From: Dermatophilus congolensis
Lineage (GTDB): Bacteria > Actinomycetota > Actinomycetes > Actinomycetales > Dermatophilaceae
Direction of reading: 5' to 3'
NCBI RefSeq assembly: GCF_900447215.1
Contig: NZ_UFYA01000001.1
Location: 930,001 to 994,000 of the forward strand
Length of the DNA stretch: 64,000 nucleotides
In this document: one piece after another, positions 51,920-61,826 of the stretch
Layout: the number at the start of each line of letters is the position of its first letter
Position numbering within the stretch: the stretch's first letter is position 1
Translations under genes and position numbers: made by a program
The notes under the pieces: model-generated
Told to the model about the DNA's origin: nothing
The model's input: the letters and a program-made list of their open reading frames with translations, nothing else
Databases searched by the model: none

Positions 51920-53986
51920 TCACTGGGCGTCAGCCTGGATAGAGGTCAACGCGATGGTGTAGACGATGTCCTCGACGAGGGCGCCGCGCGACAGGTCGTT
52001 GACGGGCTTGGCGATGCCCTGCAGCATCGGGCCGATGCTGATAACGCTGGCGGAGCGCTGTACAGCCTTGTACGTGGTGTTACCTGTGTTGAGGTCGGGG
52101 AACACGAACACGTTTGCCTGGCCAGCCACGGGAGATTCGGGGGCTTTGCTCTGAGCAACCGATGTGGTGGTGGCGGCGTCGTACTGCAGGGGGCCATCAA
52201 CGAGGATGTCTGGGCGCAGTTCGTGGATGCGTTCTGTGGCTGCTTTGACCTTTTCGATGTCGGCGCCAGAGCCAGAAGAGCCAGTGGAGAAGCTAATCAT
52301 GGCTACGCGTGGGTCAAGACCGAATGCCTTAGCGGAGTCCGCGGACTGGATCGCAATGTCGGCAAGCTGGTCGGCGTTGGGGTCGGGGTTGACTGCGCAG
52401 TCACCGTAAACGAGGACCTCGTCGGGCAGCCCCATGAAGAACACCGACGAAACAAGCGATGCGCCGGGCTTGGTGCCTAGAATCTGCAGGGCCGGGCGGA
52501 TGGTGTTAGCGGTGGTGTGCACTGCGCCAGAGACGAGGCCATCAACCTCATCAAGGTGAAGCATCATGGTGCCGAGCACGACTGTGTCACCGAGGGCGTC
52601 TTTGGCCATCGCTTCTGTCATGCCCTTGTGCTTGCGGCGTTCGACTAGAGCATCCACATACCGTTTTGCTGGTTCGGCTGGGTCGATGATTTCGATGTCT
52701 TCTGGCAGGGTGCGGCCCAGGGAGGCGGCAACGGCTTCGACCTCGCTGCGAGGGGCCAGCAGAACACAACGCGCGATGCCTTTTTCGTGGCATGTGATGG
52801 CGGCGTCGACAGTGCGAGGCTCGGAGCCTTCGGGCAGGACGATGCGTTTGTTGGCGCGTGCTGCCAGTGTGGTGAGCTGGCGACGGAACGCCGCAGGAGA
52901 GAGCCTGTTGTGGCTGGTGCTCTGCGTGATGGCGTCGATCCAGCTCTGCTCCAGTCGGGAGGAGACAGATTCCATGACGCGGCGGACTCGTACCTCGTCA
53001 TCGGTGGGGATGCTGTCACTGAGGTGGGTGATGGCGTACGAGGTTTCGTACGTGGGCGCGTTGTTCATGTAGATGGGCAAGCCATTGCTCATGGCGGTGC
53101 CGCAGAGGGTGGCAACGGCAGGGTCGATTCCTATGCCGGCGGAGAGCACGATGCCAGCGAGTTTGGTGCCGTTGAGTTCGGCCAGGCAGGCAGCCATGAG
53201 GATGTCGTGACGGTCGCCGGGGGCAATGAGAACGTGGCCCTCTTTGAGGTGGGGGAGGGCGCCGGGGATTGCTTGTGCTCCGATAACGAAGCCCTTGACC
53301 CGTCGGTCGGAGTCTCCGGGGTTAACGGATTCGAGGCCGAGCTGGTCTGCCACGTCTTTCATGCGTGGTTCGGCCAGGGTTGGGTCTTGGGTGATGGTGG
53401 CGATGACGCGCAGTTCGCGGGCCTCGACGGCGTCGGTGTAGGGCTTGGTTGCCTCGGAGGTGGAAGAGGGCAGGCGGTTGAGGACGACACCGACGACGCG
53501 GCTGCTTTCCCCGATTTGGTAGTGGGGGAGGGCGACGCCCAAGCGCTCTGCGACGTGTTCTGGGGTGCGATCCGACCCGTTGACGACGAGGACGACTTCA
53601 GCGTCGAGGGTGCGGGCCAGGGCGGCGTTGAGGTCGTCGGCCCAGGGTGCTTCGTCTTCTTGGGCGAGGCCTTCGATGATGACGACTTCATGGTCGCTGA
53701 GGACGGGTTCGGCGAGTTCGACGACTTCTTCCATGAGAGAGTCGACGAGGTTGCGGGACATGAGGGCGTCGATGTGGGCCCCGGGGATGGGTGTGGGGGG
53801 CTGGAGGGCGGTGACTAGGGAGACGAGTTGGGCGGAGGTATCGGTGCCGTGGCTGTCGGGTCCTGCGAGGGGCTTGATGTAGCCGACTTCGACGCCACGT
53901 TCGTCGAGGGCGTGGAGTAGGCCGTGGCAGACGGCTTTGACGCCTGCGGCGTGGTTGGCGGGGACGACGAGAATTCGTCGGGACAT
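51920..53986 (-). CDS. pta: Phosphate acetyltransferase (long form)
   Basis: A 688-residue enzyme converting acetyl-CoA and phosphate to acetyl phosphate. The N-terminal 220 residues are BioD-like (DEVVIIEGLAQEDEAP), a DRTGG domain follows (about 230-340), and the C-terminal 330 residues are the catalytic PTA domain (RIVLPEGSEPRTVDAA; FFMGLPDEVLVYGDCAVNPDP; FPDLNTGNTTYKAVQRSA). ATG 53986 has AAGGAG upstream. Works with AckA, encoded just upstream on the same strand. Confidence 0.95.
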   Translation of the reverse strand: MSRRILVVPANHAAGVKAVCHGLLHALDERGVEVGYIKPLAGPDSHGTDTSAQLVSLVTALQPPTPIPGAHIDALMSRNLVDSLMEEVVELAEPVLSDHEVVIIEGLAQEDEAPWADDLNAALARTLDAEVVLVVNGSDRTPEHVAERLGVALPHYQIGESSRVVGVVLNRLPSSTSEATKPYTDAVEARELRVIATITQDPTLAEPRMKDVADQLGLESVNPGDSDRRVKGFVIGAQAIPGALPHLKEGHVLIAPGDRHDILMAACLAELNGTKLAGIVLSAGIGIDPAVATLCGTAMSNGLPIYMNNAPTYETSYAITHLSDSIPTDDEVRVRRVMESVSSRLEQSWIDAITQSTSHNRLSPAAFRRQLTTLAARANKRIVLPEGSEPRTVDAAITCHEKGIARCVLLAPRSEVEAVAASLGRTLPEDIEIIDPAEPAKRYVDALVERRKHKGMTEAMAKDALGDTVVLGTMMLHLDEVDGLVSGAVHTTANTIRPALQILGTKPGASLVSSVFFMGLPDEVLVYGDCAVNPDPNADQLADIAIQSADSAKAFGLDPRVAMISFSTGSSGSGADIEKVKAATERIHELRPDILVDGPLQYDAATTTSVAQSKAPESPVAGQANVFVFPDLNTGNTTYKAVQRSASVISIGPMLQGIAKPVNDLSRGALVEDIVYTIALTSIQADAQ

Positions 53987-54046
53987 GCGGTGACTCCTTC
54001 GAGCGCCTGCAGCGGTGCTGGCTCGGTGTGTAGTTGGGTAGGTGGT

Positions 54047-54069
54047 GGGCCCGGTGGTGTGCCGGGCCC
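54047..54069 (-). terminator. Weak hairpin between ackA and pta
   Basis: GGGCCCGG (54047-54054) pairs with CCGGGCCC (54062-54069), loop seven bases. It starts about 10 bases after the ackA stop and may attenuate rather than end transcription into pta. Confidence 0.4.
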
Positions 54070-54079
54070 CACGTGGGTG

Positions 54080-55270
54080 TTAGCGGCTGAGGCGGTATGC
54101 GTCGCGTGCGATGACGAGTTCTTCGTCGGTGGGGATAACCCAGGCGGCGACGTCGCCGTCTTTGGTGATTCGGGCGGTTTTGCCGCGCAATCCGTTGTTG
54201 GCGCTGGGGTCGATTTCCAGGCCGAGGAAGCCGAGTTGCTTGATGATGTCTGCGCGGGTGACGTCGGAGTTTTCGCCGATGCCGCCGGTGAAGACGAGCA
54301 GGTCTAGGCCGCCGAGTGCGACGCAGTAGGAGGCGATGTATTTTGCTACGCGGTAGTGGAAGGCATCCAAAGCTAGAGCTGCTGCTTTGTTGCCTTTGGC
54401 AGCGGCTTCTTCGACGGTGCGCATGTCGTTGGAGACGCCGGATAGGCCTAGGAGGCCGGACTCTTTGTTGAGTTTGGTGTCGATGGCGGCGGCGTCGCTG
54501 GAGGTGGCTTTGCTGATGTAGCTGATCACGCCGGGGTCGATGTCGCCGGAGCGGGTGCCCATGATGAGGCCTTCGAGGGGGGTGAGTCCCATGGAGGTGT
54601 CGACGGATTTTCCGTCTTTGATGGCGGTGATGGAGCAACCGTTGCCCAGGTGGGCGGTGATGATGCGGAGGTTTTCGATGGGGCGGCCGTCGGCTTCGGC
54701 GGCTTTGCCGGCTACGTATTGGTGGCTGGTGCCGTGGAAGCCGTAGCGGCGGACGCCGTGTTCGTCGTACCAGTTTTGGGGGACGGCGTAGCGGTAGGCC
54801 TTTTCGGGCATGCTCTGGTGGAAGGCGGTGTCGAAGACGCCGACCTGGGCCACATTGGGCATAACGGCGGTGACGGCTTCGATGCCGGCGATGTTGGCGG
54901 GGTTGTGCAGGGGTGCCAGGGGCACGGTGTCGCGGATGGCGTCGAGGGCTGTTTGGTCGAGGAGGACGGAGCTGGCAAATTTTTCGCCGCCGTGGACGAC
55001 GCGGTGGCCGACGGCAGCGATTTCGATGTTGTGGGCTTTGGTGAAGTCTTCGACGCGGGCGAGGACTTTGCTGATGATGCCTTGGTGGCTGGTGTCGTCT
55101 AGACCATCAACGGTGGTGCGTTCTCCGCTGATGTCGAAGCGGATGGAGGCTTCGGGGGTGCCGACGCGTTCGGCTAGGCCTGTGAACTCGCGGTTTCCGG
55201 ACTCGGGTTCGATGAGTGCGAATTTAAGGGAGGATGAGCCGCAGTTAAGGACGAGGACGGCAGAGGTCAC
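54080..55270 (-). CDS. ackA: Acetate kinase
   Basis: A 396-residue ASKHA-fold kinase: VLNCGSSSLKFALIEPES at the start, GHRVVHGGEKF, FDTAFHQSMPEKAYRYAVP, FHGTSHQYVAGKAAE, AHLGNGCSITAIKDGKSVDTSMG. It makes ATP and acetate from acetyl phosphate. GTG start with GAAGGTG upstream. Here ackA is transcribed first and pta second, with about 90 bases between them. Confidence 0.95.
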   Translation of the reverse strand: MTSAVLVLNCGSSSLKFALIEPESGNREFTGLAERVGTPEASIRFDISGERTTVDGLDDTSHQGIISKVLARVEDFTKAHNIEIAAVGHRVVHGGEKFASSVLLDQTALDAIRDTVPLAPLHNPANIAGIEAVTAVMPNVAQVGVFDTAFHQSMPEKAYRYAVPQNWYDEHGVRRYGFHGTSHQYVAGKAAEADGRPIENLRIITAHLGNGCSITAIKDGKSVDTSMGLTPLEGLIMGTRSGDIDPGVISYISKATSSDAAAIDTKLNKESGLLGLSGVSNDMRTVEEAAAKGNKAAALALDAFHYRVAKYIASYCVALGGLDLLVFTGGIGENSDVTRADIIKQLGFLGLEIDPSANNGLRGKTARITKDGDVAAWVIPTDEELVIARDAYRLSR

Positions 55271-55527
55271 TTTTCACCTTCTCGGTATGGGGGTGCGGGT
55301 TGTTTGGCACCGCTTCGGGGTCGTGTCGGTGTGTTCGAGCCGGTCACGTTGTTGGGGTCGGCTGGGTGGCTCGACCCGCGGTGTGACATGGTATTTCACT
55401 TGTTGTAGAGGGTGTGGGTCGCGTTCTCTTTCAGAGTATCGCGGGGGTTGGTGGGGGTCCCATTCGGGTGTGGCCATGTTGGGTACGTGTGTTGGGGTGG
55501 GGTGTGGCGGGTCATACTGGTGGTGAG

Positions 55528-56709
55528 ATGACTGCTGCACATGTACTTCCTCCGTTGATGATCGGTTCTTTGTCGATCCCTACTCCTGTCGTTCTTGCAC
55601 CGATGGCGGGGGTGACGAATCGTGCCTTCCGTCGTTTGTGTCGGAGTTTCGCTGCTGAAGGGCTTCCTGATGGGGGGAGTTGTTTGTATGTGAGCGAGAT
55701 GATTACTTCGCGGGCGTTGGTGGAGCGTTCGCCGGAGACGATGAAGTTGATTGAGTTTGATGCTGACGAGTTTCCGCGGTCGATGCAGCTGTATAGCGTG
55801 GATCCGGTGACGATGGGGCGGGCTGCGCGGATGGTGGTGGATGAGGGGCTGGCGGATCATATTGATCTGAATTTTGGGTGTCCGGTGCCGAAGGTGACGC
55901 GTAAGGGTGGGGGGTCGGCGTTGCCGTGGAAGCTGGATTTGTTCACGGACATTGTTTCGATGGCGGTGCGAGAGGCTTCTCGTGGTGGGATTCCGGTGAC
56001 GGTGAAGATGCGGATGGGGATTGATGCTGATCACCTGACGTATTTGGATGCTGGTCGGCGTGCTGTGGATGTGGGGGCTGCGGCGATTACGTTGCATGGG
56101 CGTACGACGGCGCAGGCGTATAGCGGTCATGCGGATTTGGATGCGATTGCGCGGTTGAAGGAGGCTGTTCCGCAGGTTCCTGTGTTGGGTAATGGGGACA
56201 TTTGGTCGGCTGAGGATGCGTTGCGGATGGTGGAGCGCACTGGCTGCGATGGGGTGGTTGTTGGTCGTGGATGTTTGGGGCGTCCGTGGTTGTTTGCTGA
56301 TCTTGCTGCGGCGTTTAACGGTAGTGATATGAGGATGCGCCCGAATTTGGGGCAGGTGGTGGATGCGCTGCGTGCTCATGCTGAGTATTTGGTTGAGTTT
56401 TATGGTGATGAGCAGCGGGGGGCGCGTGATATCCGTAAGCACATCGCCTGGTATTTGAAGGGTTTCCCGGCGGGGTCGTATGTGCGGCATAACTTGGCGT
56501 TGGTGAAGGATTTGGCCGCGTTGGATGCGTTGTTGGGTGAGTTGGATCGGGATCATCCGTGGCCAGGTGTTCCTGCTGAGGGTGCGCGGGGGCGTCAGGG
56601 AACTCCGCGGCGGGTTGCGTTGCCTGAGGGGTGGTTGGATAGCCGTTCGGTGGATGCTTCGGCGGGTGCGTGTCTTGCTGAAGCGGAGGTGGATGCTTCG
56701 GGTGGGTGA
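55528..56709 (+). CDS. dusB: tRNA-dihydrouridine synthase (DusB type)
   Basis: A 393-residue FMN enzyme reducing uridines in tRNA. The barrel has LAPMAGVTNRAFRRLCR, IDLNFGCPVPKVTRKGGGSALPW (active-site Cys in FGCP), VTVKMRMGID, LHGRTTAQAYSGHAD and GNGDIWSAEDA, then an RNA-binding C-terminal helical part. ATG 55528 is chosen because the family-like sequence begins there; the ribosome site is weak. Nine bases separate its stop from the convergent rhodanese stop. Confidence 0.92.
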   Translation: MTAAHVLPPLMIGSLSIPTPVVLAPMAGVTNRAFRRLCRSFAAEGLPDGGSCLYVSEMITSRALVERSPETMKLIEFDADEFPRSMQLYSVDPVTMGRAARMVVDEGLADHIDLNFGCPVPKVTRKGGGSALPWKLDLFTDIVSMAVREASRGGIPVTVKMRMGIDADHLTYLDAGRRAVDVGAAAITLHGRTTAQAYSGHADLDAIARLKEAVPQVPVLGNGDIWSAEDALRMVERTGCDGVVVGRGCLGRPWLFADLAAAFNGSDMRMRPNLGQVVDALRAHAEYLVEFYGDEQRGARDIRKHIAWYLKGFPAGSYVRHNLALVKDLAALDALLGELDRDHPWPGVPAEGARGRQGTPRRVALPEGWLDSRSVDASAGACLAEAEVDASGG

Positions 56710-56718
56710 GGCTGGGGG

Positions 56719-57618
56719 TTAGGCGTGTTGGTCGGGGTGGGTGCCGGTGTCGTCGGTGGGGGTTTGCTGTGCAGGGCCGGTGGCGATGGGGCGTTCGGGG
56801 TTGCTGATCCAGTCTGACCATGCGCCGATGTAGACGGGGATTTGTCCGCCGAGGCCTGCTGCGCCTGCGGCGAGGGCGATGAAGCTAGCGACGACGCCGG
56901 ATCCGCAGGTGGTTGCGATGGGTGTTTCGGTGGTGGCTCCGACGGCGGCGAAGCGTTCGAGGAGTTCGTCTGGGGGGAGGAGTTTGCCTTCATCGTTGAT
57001 GAGGTCGGTTGCGGGTAGGTTGACGGTTCCGGGGATGTGGCCGGCGGCGGTGTCGACGGGTTCGGTGCGTCCTTCGAATCGTTCGGGGGCGCGGCCGTCG
57101 ATGAGGATGCCGTCGCGGGCGTAGAGCTCGGCTGTTTCGGCAGTGAGGTAGGAAAGGGTGCTGCGGCGTACGGAGAAGTCGCCTTCGTCGATGAGTCGGA
57201 TGCCTGCTTCTGTGGGGAGGCGTTCGTTGCGCCAGGCGCTGAGTCCGCCGTCGAGGACGTAGACGTCCATTTTTCCGAAGTGGCGTAGGAGCCACCAGGC
57301 GCGGGCTGCGGCGAAGGATGTGAAGTCGTCGTAGACGACGACGGGTCGGTCGTTGTCTACGCCGCATTCGGCCATGTCGATTTCGAAGTCGTCGATGCGT
57401 GGCATGGGGTGGCGGCCGGTGTCGGGGGCAGGGGTTCCGGATAGGTCGCGTTCGAGGTCGACAAAGATGGCACCGGGGATGTGGGCTTGGAGGTAGGAGT
57501 CGTAGCCGTCGTCTGCGCCCAGTTGCCAGCGGACATCGAGGACCAGGGGTCGCTCGGCGGCGCCGCGGTGGAACTTTTCGGCGAGTTCGCTAGCTGTGAT
57601 GAGGGGGTACCGGTGCAT
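56719..57618 (-). CDS. sseA: Thiosulfate/3-mercaptopyruvate sulfurtransferase (double rhodanese)
   Basis: A 299-residue protein with two rhodanese domains. The catalytic Cys238 lies in ATTCGSGVVASF; HIPGAIFVDLERDL and HIPGTVNLPATDL mark each domain. It transfers sulfur to cyanide or thiols. No ribosome site precedes the ATG at 57618; instead TAGGCT lies seven bases upstream. Confidence 0.9.
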   Translation of the reverse strand: MHRYPLITASELAEKFHRGAAERPLVLDVRWQLGADDGYDSYLQAHIPGAIFVDLERDLSGTPAPDTGRHPMPRIDDFEIDMAECGVDNDRPVVVYDDFTSFAAARAWWLLRHFGKMDVYVLDGGLSAWRNERLPTEAGIRLIDEGDFSVRRSTLSYLTAETAELYARDGILIDGRAPERFEGRTEPVDTAAGHIPGTVNLPATDLINDEGKLLPPDELLERFAAVGATTETPIATTCGSGVVASFIALAAGAAGLGGQIPVYIGAWSDWISNPERPIATGPAQQTPTDDTGTHPDQHA

Positions 57619-57625
57619 GGGAGGA

Positions 57626-57631
57626 AGCCTA
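57626..57631 (-). promoter_or_regulatory. Leaderless-type -10 box of sseA
   Basis: TAGGCT on the minus strand, seven bases before the ATG at 57618, in a region without any Shine-Dalgarno sequence. Confidence 0.5.
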
Positions 57632-57746
57632 ATCGGTGTCGTAGTCAGGAGCGGGGTGGACAGGGTTGGATGCAGTAGGTGGCGTGCTGGGGTGGTGGTT
57701 TGTGTGGGGTGTGTGTTTGTTAGGCGTGTTTGTCGGTGGTTGTTTT

Positions 57747-57752
57747 TAGGGT
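57747..57752 (+). promoter_or_regulatory. Leaderless-type -10 box of dgt
   Basis: TAGGGT after a T-run, then six bases and the GTG at 57759. Confidence 0.5.
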
Positions 57753-57758
57753 GGTGGG

Positions 57759-59066
57759 GTGAGTGATTTTTTGGGTGATGTTGTGGGGGGTTACTCGTCG
57801 GGAAGTGGGGACGGGGGGCGTTATGGTGCGCGGGATCGGGCGCGGTGGGTGCAGGAGCCGGCGGCACGCAAGTTGGCTACTCGTGATGATTTTGCGCGGG
57901 ATCGGGCGCGGATTTTGCATTCGGCGGGTTTTCGTCGGTTGGCGTCGAAGACGCAGGTAGTTGCGCCGTATTTGGGTGATTTTGCGCGGAATCGGTTGAC
58001 GCATTCGTTGGAGGTGGCGCAGATCGGACGGGAGATTGCCTCGTTTTTGGGATGTCATGCGGATCTGGTGGATGCGGCGTGTTTGGCGCACGATTTGGGG
58101 CATCCGCCGTTTGGGCATAACGGTGAGCGTGAGTTGAATCGGGTGGCTGAGCAGGTGGGGGGGTTTGAGGGGAATGCGCAGACGTTGCGGGTGTTGACGA
58201 GGTTGGAGCCGAAACGGTTTCACGCTGATGGGCGTCCGGCTGGGTTGAATTTGACGCGGGCTGCGTTGGATGCGGCGTGTAAGTATCCCTGGGGTTCTGG
58301 TCAGGGGCCGGCGGGGTCGGGGAAGTTTGGTTTTTATGCCGATGATGAGCCGGTGTTTACCTGGGTGCGTGATGGGGCGCCTTCTCGTGGTGCTGGTGGG
58401 GTGACGCCGGTGGAGGCGCAGGTGATGGATTGGTCTGATGATGTGGCGTATTCGGTGCATGACGTGGAGGATGCGGTGGCTTCGGGGCGGGTGGATTTGC
58501 GGGTGTTGTCTTCGGTGTCGGCGTTGCGGGATGTGGCGGTGGTGGCGCAGCGGTATTACGAGCCGTCGTTGGAGGTAGAGGCGTTGGTGGAGGCGGGGCA
58601 GCGGTTGCATGCTGCTGATGAGGTGGTGGATGAGTTTGATGGGTCGCGGGCTGGGTTGGCTGCATTGAAGGACATGACTAGTGGGTTGGTGGGGCGTTTT
58701 GTTCGTCAGGTGCAGTCTGCGACGCGGCAGGTGCATGGTCCGGTGCGGTTGGCGCGGTACGAGGGTTCATTGGTGGTGCCGGTGCAGGCGCGGGCGGAGT
58801 GCGCGATGTTGAAGGCGGTGGCGGCGGCTTTTGTGATGCAGACGCCGGGGCATGCAGCGGTGATGGAGCGTGAGCGTGAGGTGGTGCGGGGGTTGGTGGA
58901 GACGTATTTGGAGTGTCCTGAGGAGAGGCTGGATCGTGACTTGGTGGTGGATTGGGGGTCGGCTTCTTCGGATGAGGAGCGGTTGCGGGTGGTGGTGGAT
59001 CAGGTGGCGTCGTTGACTGATACGCGTGCGTTGGCGTTGCATGCTCGTTGGTGTGGGAGCGCGTGA
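57759..59066 (+). CDS. dgt: Deoxyguanosinetriphosphate triphosphohydrolase-like protein
   Basis: A 435-residue HD-domain dNTPase. Metal ligands appear as His82 (RLTHSLEVAQIG), His111-Asp112 (AHDLGHPPFGHNGE) and Asp in MDWSDDVAYSVHD. It splits dNTPs into nucleoside and triphosphate, limiting dNTP pools. It is followed by dnaG 75 bases later, a common actinobacterial order. Confidence 0.92.
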   Translation: MSDFLGDVVGGYSSGSGDGGRYGARDRARWVQEPAARKLATRDDFARDRARILHSAGFRRLASKTQVVAPYLGDFARNRLTHSLEVAQIGREIASFLGCHADLVDAACLAHDLGHPPFGHNGERELNRVAEQVGGFEGNAQTLRVLTRLEPKRFHADGRPAGLNLTRAALDAACKYPWGSGQGPAGSGKFGFYADDEPVFTWVRDGAPSRGAGGVTPVEAQVMDWSDDVAYSVHDVEDAVASGRVDLRVLSSVSALRDVAVVAQRYYEPSLEVEALVEAGQRLHAADEVVDEFDGSRAGLAALKDMTSGLVGRFVRQVQSATRQVHGPVRLARYEGSLVVPVQARAECAMLKAVAAAFVMQTPGHAAVMEREREVVRGLVETYLECPEERLDRDLVVDWGSASSDEERLRVVVDQVASLTDTRALALHARWCGSA

Positions 59067-59140
59067 TGGGTGGGGTGGTGTTGGGCTCGTAGACTGCCGT
59101 GTGCGCTTTGTTGGCGTGTGAGTGTGATTGGTGAGGTGGG

Positions 59141-61081
59141 ATGGCGGGTCTGCTGCGTGAGGAAGACGTCGCTCTCGTTAAGGAGAGAGTGAATCTTGAG
59201 GATGTGGTGCGTGAGCATGTGACGTTGACGCGTTCTGGGTCGGACAGTTTGAAGGGGTTGTGTCCGTTTCACGATGAGCGTTCGCCGTCGTTTCATGTGC
59301 GTCCTGCGCATGGTCATTGGTATTGCTTTGGGTGTGGTGCCGGGGGTGATGTGATCGCGTTTGTTCAGGAGATTGAGCACCTGGGGTTTGTTGAGACTGT
59401 TGAGCGGTTGGCGGCTCGGGTGGGGGTGGAGCTGCAGCGTGATGAGTCTTCGGTTGCGGAGTCAGGTAGGGCGCGTCGAACGCGGTTGATGGAGGCGCAT
59501 CGGGTTGCTGAGGAGTTTTATGCCGAGGCGTTGATTGGGGCGCGTGAGGCTAGGCCTGCTCGGGATTTTTTGCGGGGTCGTGGGTTTGATTCCAAGGCTG
59601 CGCAGATGTTTGGGGTGGGGTATTCCCCGCGTGGTGGTGATGTGCTGACGAGGTTGTTGTTGGATCGGGGGTTTACGGAAGAGGAGTTAACTCTTGGTGG
59701 GTTGACTGGGCGTTCTTCGCGGGGGCTGTATGACAGGTTCCGGGGCCGGGTGATGTGGCCGATTCGTGATGTGACGGGTGCGACGGTGGGTTTTGGTGCG
59801 CGGCGCATTTTGGATGATGACCGGATTGATGCGAAGTATCTGAATACCTCTGAGACGCCGATTTATAAGAAGACTCATGTGCTGTATGGGTTGGATTTGG
59901 CGAAGAAGACGATTGCTTCGCAGCGTCGTGCTGTGGTGGTGGAGGGGTATACGGATGTGATGGCGATGCACCTGTCGGGGGTGCGGGGGGCTGTGGCTAC
60001 GTGTGGCACTTCGTTTGGTGCTGAGCATGTGAAGGTGTTGCGGCGGTTGTTGCGTGATGATGGTGATGGGAAGGTCATTTTCACGTTTGATGGTGATGCT
60101 GCTGGTCAGAAGGCTGCTATGCGGGCTTATGAGTTGGATGATCAGTGGGTTTCGCAGAGTTTTGTTGCGGTGGCTCGTAATGGGATGGATCCGTGTGATT
60201 TGCGCTTGGCTGAGGGTGAGGCTGCGGTTGAGCATTTGATCGAGAAGCCGACGCCGATGTTTGAGTTCGCGGCGCGGACAACGATCGGGCGTTTTGATTT
60301 GCACACCAGGGAGGGGCAGGCTCACGCGATTGAGGCGGTAGCGCCGATTTTGGCTGGTATTGATGGCGAGGCGTTGTCGCGGATGTATGTCGATGATGCT
60401 GCGACGTGGATTGGTGTGCCGGTTGATCTGGTGGCTGGTGCTGTTGAGCGTGCGCGTGTGGGGGGTCGGCGTCCGGATGCGCAGGTGCATGGTGGGCGTC
60501 AGCGTGTAGTTGCCTCTGGGGGAGAGGTTTCGTCGGTGCGTTCGGATTCTGGCCCGGATGCTGATGGTGAGTCTGCGCCGTTGGTGTTTCCGCGTCCGGA
60601 TTTACGTAATCGTGTGGTGCATTTGGAGTTTCAGGTGCTGCAGGTGTTGTTGCAGTATCCGGGGGCTCTTGATGACAGCGAAATTATGCCGTTGGTGCGG
60701 GCGCAGTTTACGGATCCGGGTTTGGCTTCGGTGTTGTTAGCAGTGTTGACGCATTGGGGTGAGCACACCTCGGTGAGTGCGTCTGCGTGGGTGGAGTTGG
60801 TGCGGGCGCAGGCTGGTGATCAGGTGGGGCCGACTGTGAGTTCTTTGGTGGTGACTCCGTTGTTGACTCGGTTGGATCCGCAGACGGGGTTGCCCAGTAA
60901 GCGTTTTGTGCAGTCGTTGCTTGTGGCTGTGCAGGAGGAGACGTTGCGGTCGCGTATTGCGGCTGCGGCGGGTGATTTGCGTCGTGCTGAGGCGATGGAT
61001 CCGCAGCGAGCTAGGTATGTGGCGCAGGAGTTGAGTGTGTTGCAGGGGCAGTTGGCGGCGTTGAGACACACGGAAGATTGA
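59141..61081 (+). CDS. dnaG: DNA primase
   Basis: A 646-residue primase. The CHC2 zinc finger uses Cys41, His44, Cys62 and Cys65 (CPFHDERSPSFHV; YCFGCGAGGD). The catalytic core and Toprim site follow (VVEGYTDVMAMHLSG; FTFDGDAAGQKAAMRA), and a helicase-binding C-terminal region ends the protein. ATG 59141 has GAGGTGGG just before it. It makes RNA primers for replication. Confidence 0.95.
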   Translation: MAGLLREEDVALVKERVNLEDVVREHVTLTRSGSDSLKGLCPFHDERSPSFHVRPAHGHWYCFGCGAGGDVIAFVQEIEHLGFVETVERLAARVGVELQRDESSVAESGRARRTRLMEAHRVAEEFYAEALIGAREARPARDFLRGRGFDSKAAQMFGVGYSPRGGDVLTRLLLDRGFTEEELTLGGLTGRSSRGLYDRFRGRVMWPIRDVTGATVGFGARRILDDDRIDAKYLNTSETPIYKKTHVLYGLDLAKKTIASQRRAVVVEGYTDVMAMHLSGVRGAVATCGTSFGAEHVKVLRRLLRDDGDGKVIFTFDGDAAGQKAAMRAYELDDQWVSQSFVAVARNGMDPCDLRLAEGEAAVEHLIEKPTPMFEFAARTTIGRFDLHTREGQAHAIEAVAPILAGIDGEALSRMYVDDAATWIGVPVDLVAGAVERARVGGRRPDAQVHGGRQRVVASGGEVSSVRSDSGPDADGESAPLVFPRPDLRNRVVHLEFQVLQVLLQYPGALDDSEIMPLVRAQFTDPGLASVLLAVLTHWGEHTSVSASAWVELVRAQAGDQVGPTVSSLVVTPLLTRLDPQTGLPSKRFVQSLLVAVQEETLRSRIAAAAGDLRRAEAMDPQRARYVAQELSVLQGQLAALRHTED

Positions 61082-61117
61082 TGTGATTTGACTAGGGGGT
61101 GGGTGAGGATGGGTGTC

Positions 61118-61681
61118 ATGCGTTTTTTGTGGAGGAAGTCCTCTTCGGTGTTGCCGCAGGTTGTGAGGGATGCGGTGACGGGGCGGGGCGAGCGTGTGTT
61201 GGCGTGGGCGGGTGAGAAGTATGCCGGGGCGTTCATTGTGGCTACGACTGCGCGGTTGGTGGTGGTCGATGCTCAGGGTGAGGTGATGGATGTTGGTAGA
61301 TGGGGTGAGGTGGATAGTGCTGTGTGGGAGCCGGGGACGGCGACGTTGTCTGTGGCGTGGGTGGATGGGCGTCGTGGGAGTCAGTGGACGGCTGTGGGGT
61401 CTGCGACGCGGTTGGCTGAGAGTGTGCATGAGCGGGTGAGTCGTTCGGTAGTGGTGGCGGTTGATCTTGAGCGTGATGGTGCGCGGATTGGGCGGGCGGC
61501 GATTCGTCGTGATCCGCAGACACAGGAGTTATTTGCGCAGTTGGTGTGGGCTCGGGGGCAGCGTCCGCGCGATGAGGAGCGGGCTGCCTATGGGGAGGCG
61601 GTGTTGGTGAATTTGTGTGAGCAGGTGGGGTTGCCTGAGTCGGTTGGGCGGGCGGCGAGTAAGGCTGGGATGGGGTCGTGA
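61118..61681 (+). CDS. Conserved hypothetical protein downstream of dnaG
   Basis: About 187 residues, function unknown. The first half looks like a small beta-barrel domain (GERVLAWAGEKYAGAFIVATTARLVVV) of the PH-like kind seen in proteins that follow dnaG in other actinobacteria. The rest is mixed with no motif. ATG 61118 has GGTGAGG nine bases upstream; ATG 61109 and TTG 61088 are in frame. Cytoplasmic; probably co-transcribed with dnaG (37 bases apart). Confidence 0.65.
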   Translation: MRFLWRKSSSVLPQVVRDAVTGRGERVLAWAGEKYAGAFIVATTARLVVVDAQGEVMDVGRWGEVDSAVWEPGTATLSVAWVDGRRGSQWTAVGSATRLAESVHERVSRSVVVAVDLERDGARIGRAAIRRDPQTQELFAQLVWARGQRPRDEERAAYGEAVLVNLCEQVGLPESVGRAASKAGMGS

Positions 61682-61725
61682 GAGGCGGCCGCACACGCGA
61701 TTTCGTTTTCTCGGCAGACCTTTGC

Positions 61726-61731
61726 TAATGT
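61726..61731 (+). promoter_or_regulatory. Possible -10 box of the tRNA-Asn gene
   Basis: TAATGT, 15 bases upstream of the tRNA 5' end. The -35 is unclear (TTTCGTTTTC at 61701-61710). Confidence 0.35.
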
Positions 61732-61746
61732 TCTTTTCAGCAGCGA

Positions 61747-61819
<73 letters not shown>

Positions 61820-61826
61820 CAAAGCA

